Shown here: in pieces, positions 6,316-10,825 of the stretch
Layout: each line of letters starts with the position of its first letter
Numbering within the stretch: position 1 is the first letter of the stretch
NCBI GenBank assembly: GCA_964484515.1
Contig: CAZAGT010000166.1
Coordinates: 1 to 10,825, forward strand
Length of the DNA: 10,825 bases
Source of the DNA: CAZAGT01 sp964484515
Lineage (GTDB): Bacteria > Desulfobacterota > DSM-4660 > Desulfatiglandales > HGW-15
Direction: 5' to 3'
Made by a program: the position numbers and the translations under genes
The notes under the pieces: generated by a model
Told to the model about the DNA's origin: nothing
Database searches by the model: none
Seen by the model: only the letters and a program-made list of their open reading frames with translations

Positions 6316-8286
6316 ATGGGAGTAAGCAAACGCCATTGGGTACACATCGGAAATGAGACACCGGATGTCTTCCGAGGACACACCTTGCCTCAGATCCTGA
6401 TCAAACAAGCCGAGCGTCTCGGGTCGGAGGCAACGGCCCTGCGTGAAAAGGCTTATGGGATTTGGCAACCCTACACCTGGCAAGAGTACCTTCACTATAC
6501 CGGTCTGTTCGCGCTCGGCCTTGCAACTCTCGGCCTGAAGAGGGGTGAGAACGTCGGATTGATTACAGACAACCACCCCGAATGGCTCTTCAGCGAACTC
6601 GGGGCCCAGGCCCTCGGTGCCGTCACACTCAATCTTTTCACCTCGGCCGTGACCACGGAATTGGTGCAGGGCCTGAAACGCATTCAAGCGGCCTATGTCG
6701 TCGCTCAGGATCAGGAACAGGTCGATAAACTGCTCGCGGCCCGTGCCGAGCTTGCCTTTGTTCGACGGGTCATCTACATCGACCCCACCGGAATGAAGGG
6801 CAAGGGCTATCAGGAAGACGCATGGCTGAGCAGCTTTCAGGACGTCCTGGAGGTGGGAGAAAAACGAGGTATCGAGGAGCCGGAGCTGTTCCGGCGTGAG
6901 GTACGGCAAGGGAGGGAGCAGGAAACAGCCCTGATGATCATGACCTCAGGGACCACCGGAGAGCCTAAACTCGTCATGCTGACCCATCAGAACTTCACCG
7001 CGATGGCCTCAAAATGGTTGGAAGGGGAGTCGATCGGAATCGGCGAAAATTGGCTTTCGATCACGCCGCCGGCATGGATCGTGGATCAGATGTGGGGCCT
7101 CGGCGTATCCCTGATGGGCGGTATGACCATGAATTTCCCGGAAACCGCCGATACGATACCAGAGGATTTCCGCGAGCTGGGTCCGACCGTCCTCGTGACA
7201 TCATCCCGCTTTTGGGAGGATCTGGCCTCAAAGATCAGGGTCAAGATCAGTGATGCGGGATTCATTAAGCGCTGGCTCTATCGACTTTCTCAGCGTGTCG
7301 GTACAATCGCGGTTGACTGTGAGGGCGCGAAGCGCAAGGTTCCGCTCCACCTCCGAATCCTTACGCGCTTGAGTACTTGGACGGTCTCGCGGCCCCTACT
7401 CGATCGGGTGGGTTGCCTCCAATTCAAGGCGGCTTACACGGGCGGCCATCCGATCAGCCCCGACGTGATACGCTTCTTTCGTGCCAACGGCCTCAATCTC
7501 AAACAGTGCTATGGACTGACTGAGGCCGGCGGAATCTTCCAGGTTCAACCCGACGACGAGGTAAGGCCCGAGACGGTCGGCCGACCGTTACCCGGCACGG
7601 AGATAAAAATCGACGAAGATCAGGAAGTCCTCGTCTCCAGTAAGTCCAATTTTGCAGGCTATTACCAGAATCCTGAAGCCACGGCAAAGGCCCTTGAAGG
7701 GGGTTTGTTTCATACCGGCGATGCGGGTTATCTCGACGAAGACGGCCACCTTGTCATTATCGGCCGCAAGGAAGACATCATGCGCACCGCCGCGGGCGAT
7801 GCCTTTTCACCGGATTTTATCGAGACACGTCTTAAGTTCAGTCCCTATATCAAAGAGGCGGTGGTTTGGGGAGAGGGCCGAGCCTACTTGACCGGTTTTG
7901 TCAACATCGATTTCGGCAACGTGGCCAATTGGGCCGAAGAGCAAAGGATCCCTTACACCACGTATATCGATCTTTCCCGACAGCCCCTGGTGGAGAAGCT
8001 CATCTGCGGGGAGGTGCAGGCGGTCAATAGGCGACTGCCGGAGGCCATGAAGGTCATCAAGATGGTCCTCCTTTATAAGCTCCTGGACGCGGACGAGGGC
8101 GAGTTGACGAGGACCGGGAAGGTGCGTCGCAAGTTTGTGTATCAGCAATATCAATCTCTCATCTGCGCCATGTACGAAGGCGAAGAGACCGTAGACGTCA
8201 GTGGCGAGGTTCGCTATCGAGATGGACATGTGGGCAGGATTGAGACCAGGGTAAAGATCCTGACGGTTGAAGCAAAGGCACCGTGA
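6316..8286 (+). CDS. Long-chain-type acyl-CoA synthetase (AMP-forming)
   Basis: It makes acyl-CoA from a carboxylic acid, ATP and CoA through an acyl-adenylate. The 656 residues match the FAA1/FadD15-like long-chain group rather than the roughly 530-residue benzoate or acetate-like ligases. Adenylate-forming motifs are intact: phosphate loop MTSGTTGEPK (209-218), YGLTEAG (399-405), HTGD (466-469), hinge region IGRKEDI (482-488), and the C-terminal GELTRTGKVRRK (595-606) with the probable catalytic lysine K602. No signal peptide or membrane segment is evident, so it acts in the cytoplasm. It sits between livG (23 bp) and livH (161 bp), so activation appears coupled to import. Chain length and specificity cannot be read by eye; medium, long, branched or aryl-alkanoic acids are all possible. 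The ribosome site is weak. Confidence 0.94.
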   Translation: MGVSKRHWVHIGNETPDVFRGHTLPQILIKQAERLGSEATALREKAYGIWQPYTWQEYLHYTGLFALGLATLGLKRGENVGLITDNHPEWLFSELGAQALGAVTLNLFTSAVTTELVQGLKRIQAAYVVAQDQEQVDKLLAARAELAFVRRVIYIDPTGMKGKGYQEDAWLSSFQDVLEVGEKRGIEEPELFRREVRQGREQETALMIMTSGTTGEPKLVMLTHQNFTAMASKWLEGESIGIGENWLSITPPAWIVDQMWGLGVSLMGGMTMNFPETADTIPEDFRELGPTVLVTSSRFWEDLASKIRVKISDAGFIKRWLYRLSQRVGTIAVDCEGAKRKVPLHLRILTRLSTWTVSRPLLDRVGCLQFKAAYTGGHPISPDVIRFFRANGLNLKQCYGLTEAGGIFQVQPDDEVRPETVGRPLPGTEIKIDEDQEVLVSSKSNFAGYYQNPEATAKALEGGLFHTGDAGYLDEDGHLVIIGRKEDIMRTAAGDAFSPDFIETRLKFSPYIKEAVVWGEGRAYLTGFVNIDFGNVANWAEEQRIPYTTYIDLSRQPLVEKLICGEVQAVNRRLPEAMKVIKMVLLYKLLDADEGELTRTGKVRRKFVYQQYQSLICAMYEGEETVDVSGEVRYRDGHVGRIETRVKILTVEAKAP

Positions 8287-8300
8287 TTCTTGCGCCCGCG

Positions 8301-8347
8301 GCGCTCCTCTACCCATAGGGAGGAATAGTCTGAGGAGGCGCTCTTTT
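8301..8347 (+). terminator. Possible weak intrinsic terminator or attenuating hairpin after the ligase gene
   Basis: GCGCTCCTC (8301-8309) pairs with GAGGAGGCGC (8332-8341) through 9 bp with one bulged G. CCC-ATA-GGG sits inside the loop, and TCTTTTA (8342-8348) follows. The long loop and short T-run suggest partial termination at most. It would lower livHMF transcription relative to livG and the ligase, or separate two transcripts. Confidence 0.45.
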
Positions 8348-8390
8348 AGGCAGGAAAGAAGTCACAATTTAGCCTTCTGAGGTTTATGTA

Positions 8391-8440
8391 GACCCCCATG
8401 ACCAGGCGTTGAGTCGTTTCAGAAATTCAAAGTCATACGG
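8391..8440 (+). repeat. Dispersed intergenic repeat, copy C (short)
   Basis: GACCCCCATGACCAGGCG at 8391-8408 matches copy A over its first 14 bases (CCCATGACCAGGCG) and the flank of copy B (GACCCCCATGACC). Weaker similarity continues through CAGAAATTCAAAGTCA to about 8436. It then stops just before the livH ribosome site, so this is a truncated copy in the same orientation. A TTG at 8409 that would lengthen LivH lies inside the repeat. Confidence 0.6.
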
Positions 8441-8447
8441 AAGAAAC

Positions 8448-9326
8448 ATGGAATTCTTTCTCCAACTCCTCATCAGCGGAACGGCTATCGGTTTCCTGTA
8501 TGCCCTTTCAGCCCTTGGCTTTGTCATGATTTTCAAGTCCAGCAGTGTCTTGAACTTTGCCCACGGCGAACTGTTGGCGGTTGGGGCATTCATTTTCCTC
8601 GTATTGGTCAGCAGTGCCCGTTTACCGGTCCCCGTAGCCTTTCTGGCCACTCTTCTGGGCGCCTTCGCCCTCGGCTTCGTCATCGAGAGACTCTTCTTAA
8701 GACCGCTGATCGGAGAAGCCCTAATTTATGTCATCATGCTGACAGTCGGGTTGGCGGCCATGCTCAAGGGGTTGATGCTCTTCATTTGGGGAGGAAACTT
8801 ATACACCTACCCGGAGTTTCTCCCCCAGGCACTCGCATTTCGAGTTAAAGGTATGCTTATTCCGCCCGTCTATACGTCAGCCATCATCACGGGGTTGCTC
8901 TTCCTTGTCCTTTTCGGCTTCTTCTTCAAGTACTCATCGCAAGGTATCTACATGCGGTCGGTGGCCGACAATCAAACGGCGGCGATGTCCCTCGGCGTCC
9001 ATGTGAGAAGGGTTTTCGCCTTGTCGTGGGCCATCGCGGCGCTCGTCGCCGCCATGAGCGGGATCGTCTTGGGCATCATCAATGGGATCAACGTGCATGA
9101 GTTGAGCGCGATCGGGCTCAAGGTGTTCCCGGTGGTCATCCTGGGTGGGCTCGACAGTATCATCGGGGCCATCGTCGGTGGTATCATCATGGGCTTGGTA
9201 GAGACCTTCGTTTCGGGCTACCTAAGCCCCTCTATCAGTGATGTGGTCGCCTACGTGATTCTGGTCATCATTTTGATGGTTAAGCCGTACGGCCTGTTTG
9301 GCCTCACCGAGATAGAACGGGTGTAG
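8448..9326 (+). CDS. livH: Branched-chain-amino-acid-type ABC permease (LivH family)
   Basis: One of the two inner-membrane subunits forming the import channel. From ATG 8448 it has 292 residues with about eight hydrophobic segments. The N-terminus MEFFLQLLISGTAIGFLYAL followed by VLNFAHGELLAVGAF (34-48) is typical of LivH. The ATPase-docking EAA loop is GIYMRSVADNQTAAMSLGV (166-184), and VVILGGLDSIIGAIVGG (229-245) is a family hallmark. GGAAG lies 5 nt before ATG 8448. A TTG 39 bp upstream would add 13 residues encoded by repeat copy C and is rejected. LivM follows after 7 bp, so the two are translated together. Confidence 0.95.
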   Translation: MEFFLQLLISGTAIGFLYALSALGFVMIFKSSSVLNFAHGELLAVGAFIFLVLVSSARLPVPVAFLATLLGAFALGFVIERLFLRPLIGEALIYVIMLTVGLAAMLKGLMLFIWGGNLYTYPEFLPQALAFRVKGMLIPPVYTSAIITGLLFLVLFGFFFKYSSQGIYMRSVADNQTAAMSLGVHVRRVFALSWAIAALVAAMSGIVLGIINGINVHELSAIGLKVFPVVILGGLDSIIGAIVGGIIMGLVETFVSGYLSPSISDVVAYVILVIILMVKPYGLFGLTEIERV

Positions 9327-9333
9327 ACTGAAG

Positions 9334-10395
9334 ATGCGGCGATTGCGGTTTCATCCCTGCGGGAATTTCTACGAGAGCTACGAACAGCAGCTGAAGATCT
9401 TTAAAACGGATTTCGGTCGGCTCTGGCTCTTGGTCTTCCTTTTCGGCCTCTTCGGTCTTCTCCCTTTGGTGGTTAGTCCCTATGCCCTCTACGTGCTCAA
9501 TCGAATCGGGATCGCCGCCATCGCCGTGATCGGATTAAATCTGCTGATGGGGTACACGGGGCAAATCTCCCTTGGCCACGGGGCGTTTGTCGGTGTTGGC
9601 GCCTATGCAGCCGCGATTCTGGCGACGAGAGCCAGACTCCCTTTTCTGGCATCCGTCCCCCTGGCCGGTCTGATCACGGCCCTGGTGGGACTTGTTTTCG
9701 GCATCCCGTCGGGACGTCTCAAGCACCTGTATCTGACGATCGCAACCTTGGCCGGCCAGTTCATTATTGAGTATGTCCTTATCCATTGGGAGAATCTGAC
9801 TCAAGGTACCATGGGGATCATCTTGCCCGAGCCTAACCTGTGGGGGTTTACCCTTGAGGGCGACCGGAGCTTCTATATCATCATCTATCTTGGTCTCGTC
9901 GTTTTGACGTGGGTGGCAGTCAATCTTATCAGGACCAAGTTCGGCCGCGCCTTCGCGGCTATCCGTGATAACGACCGTGCGGCTGCCGGCATGGGGATCC
10001 CCCTGTTCGGGTACAAGCTTTTGGCCTTCGCGATCAGCTCGTTCTACGCGGGAACGGCCGGTGGGCTGTGGGCCTATTATACCATGAGCATCACGCCGGA
10101 GCCGTTTAACCTTCGGTTGTCGATCGAATATATCGCTATGGTAATCATCGGCGGCTTGGGCAGCATCGTAGGCTCGATTTATGGGGCTGTATTTATCACC
10201 ATGCTCAATGAGACGCTCGGCTGGGTAACGCAAGCTTTGATGAACATCGGCGCCATGGGTGTGACCATCGCGCCCCTGCGGGAGTTCTTTTTCGGCCTTG
10301 CGATCGTCTTGTTCATCATCTTTGAGCCAAAGGGGTTGGCCGAGGTCTGGCGCATCGTGCGCGCCAGCTTTCGGTTGTGGCCCTTTTCATACTAG
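9334..10395 (+). CDS. livM: Branched-chain-amino-acid-type ABC permease (LivM family)
   Basis: Second channel subunit of the importer, 353 residues. After a hydrophilic head of about 30 residues come roughly nine to ten membrane segments. LivM hallmarks are GYTGQISLGHGAFVGVGAY (73-91), GIPSGRLKHLYLTIATLA (123-140), the EAA docking loop GRAFAAIRDNDRAAAGMGI (204-222), and VIIGGLGSIVGSIYGA (270-285). It begins 7 bp after the livH stop with little of a ribosome site, which suggests translational coupling. The cytoplasmic head is somewhat longer than in many homologues; a start inside it cannot be excluded, but no better-supported one was seen. Confidence 0.95.
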   Translation: MRRLRFHPCGNFYESYEQQLKIFKTDFGRLWLLVFLFGLFGLLPLVVSPYALYVLNRIGIAAIAVIGLNLLMGYTGQISLGHGAFVGVGAYAAAILATRARLPFLASVPLAGLITALVGLVFGIPSGRLKHLYLTIATLAGQFIIEYVLIHWENLTQGTMGIILPEPNLWGFTLEGDRSFYIIIYLGLVVLTWVAVNLIRTKFGRAFAAIRDNDRAAAGMGIPLFGYKLLAFAISSFYAGTAGGLWAYYTMSITPEPFNLRLSIEYIAMVIIGGLGSIVGSIYGAVFITMLNETLGWVTQALMNIGAMGVTIAPLREFFFGLAIVLFIIFEPKGLAEVWRIVRASFRLWPFSY

Positions 10396-10399
10396 CGAA

Positions 10400-10451
10400 G
10401 CTGTCGAAAAACCGACTTCTCCGACAGCCCCAGCAGACCGCTGAGCGGGTC
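10400..10451 (+). other. Paired stem-loops right after livM
   Basis: GCTGTCG (10400-10406) pairs with CGACAGC (10422-10428) around a 15-nt loop. A second compact hairpin follows, GACCGC (10436-10441) with GCGGGTC (10445-10451), 6 bp with one bulged G and a TGA loop. Neither has a T-run. They start 5 bp after the livM stop and may limit 3' decay or read-through into livF. Confidence 0.4.
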
Positions 10452-10494
10452 CTCCAGGGCAAGACAGAAAAGGCTTGCGGACGTTGAGGTATCG

Positions 10495-10572
10495 AAGTCT
10501 GCATGTCATGACGTTTCATGCGAGGATGTCAGACTTTCATTATCTCAGCACCCTGAATCCGCCAGCGGCGGA
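10495..10572 (+). other. Further stem-loops in the livM-livF spacer
   Basis: AAGTCTG (10495-10501) pairs with CAGACTT (10530-10536), enclosing GCATG/CATGC (10501-10505 and 10517-10521; base 10501 can serve only one helix). TCCGCC-AGC-GGCGGA at 10558-10572 is a perfect 6-bp hairpin with a 3-nt loop. The livM-livF spacer of 239 bp therefore carries at least four hairpins and no gene, unusual for the middle of a liv operon. No promoter for livF was recognised. Confidence 0.35.
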
Positions 10573-10634
10573 CAAGCCCTGAACCTGGAACCGATCGCTT
10601 TGGGTTCCGCATAAGCTGTTCACAGGCAGTTGGC

Positions 10635-10825
10635 ATGAACGACGGAATTCGTTTAAGGCTTAACAACGTCAGCGTGGTTTACTCGGACGTGATCCAGGTC
10701 CTCAAGGGCGTGTCTCTCTTTGTCAAGCGGGGACAAATCGTTTCTCTGCTAGGAAGTAACGGCGCCGGTAAGACAACGACGTTGAAGGCCGTCTCGGGGT
10801 TGCTCAAACCGGAAAACGGTAAGGT
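10635..10825 (+). CDS. livF: ABC transporter ATP-binding protein (LivF family), 5' part only
   Basis: Second ATPase of the importer, cut by the window end after 63 full codons. It opens MNDGIRLRLNNVSVVYSDVIQ, a LivF-like start with the short A-loop region around VVYSDVIQVLKGVSL. Walker A GSNGAGKT is at 40-47, followed by TTLKAVSGLLKPENGK. LivG proteins usually have GPNGAGKTS at this place, as the copy at 5465 does, so this is the LivF partner and completes the LivKGHMF set. ATG 10635 has only a weak ribosome site (AGGCAG about 5 nt upstream). Everything after Walker A lies outside the window. Confidence 0.93.
   Translation, partial: MNDGIRLRLNNVSVVYSDVIQVLKGVSLFVKRGQIVSLLGSNGAGKTTTLKAVSGLLKPENGK

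Noticed and set aside
8409..8447. Upstream TTG start for LivH
   Set aside because: It lies in repeat copy C, lacks a good ribosome site, and adds residues absent from typical LivH proteins.
9535..10233. 232-codon minus-strand frame opposite livM
   Set aside because: Highly charged, no domain, and livM is clearly coding; a shadow frame.
1..10825. CRISPR array, tRNA, rRNA or intact insertion sequence
   Set aside because: No regularly spaced repeats, no cloverleaf or conserved rRNA segments, and no intact transposase were seen on either strand.

Overview
The window reads as a chromosomal segment of a Gram-negative, strictly respiratory or syntrophic bacterium that degrades acids as CoA thioesters. 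A Desulfobacterota (old Deltaproteobacteria) origin is my best guess. It rests on gene style, a locus combining a fatty-acid-type TetR regulator, ETF, a branched-chain-amino-acid-type (HAAT) importer and an acyl-CoA ligase, and scattered intergenic repeats; it is inference, not proof. Coding DNA is moderately GC-rich. Intergenic DNA is long for a bacterium and in places very AT-rich.

Layout. Positions 1-715 hold no convincing gene. They contain copy A of a dispersed repeat (1-138), an AT-rich stretch, and a compact promoter / interleaved-helix / intrinsic-terminator unit (about 410-571) that looks like an undescribed small structured RNA. On the minus strand, read right to left, are tetR (fadR-like, 3294-2677), etfB (2576-1782) and etfA (1699-716). 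A 590-bp divergent region follows (3295-3890). It carries repeat copy B, a perfect 10-bp-arm inverted repeat that matches the Bacillus FadR box, promoter candidates on both strands, and a structured leader before the rightward genes. On the plus strand are a periplasmic binding protein (livK-like, 3891), livG (5465), a long-chain-type acyl-CoA synthetase (6316), livH (8448), livM (9334) and the first 63 codons of livF (10635, cut by the window end).

How it fits together (inference). The binding protein and LivGHMF import a carboxylic acid or a related ligand. The ligase encoded between livG and livH activates an acid to acyl-CoA. ETF takes electrons from acyl-CoA dehydrogenases that are not in the window. 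The TetR protein senses acyl-CoA and represses its own etfBA operon and perhaps the divergent transport operon. The order tetR-etfB-etfA and the operator both echo the Bacillus subtilis fadR-fadB-etfB-etfA operon.

The best leads are the FadR-type operator, the candidate small RNA at 444-571, the 3-way-junction leader before livK, and a three-copy intergenic repeat whose copies A and B bracket the tetR-etfBA module. No CRISPR array, tRNA, rRNA or intact insertion sequence was seen.
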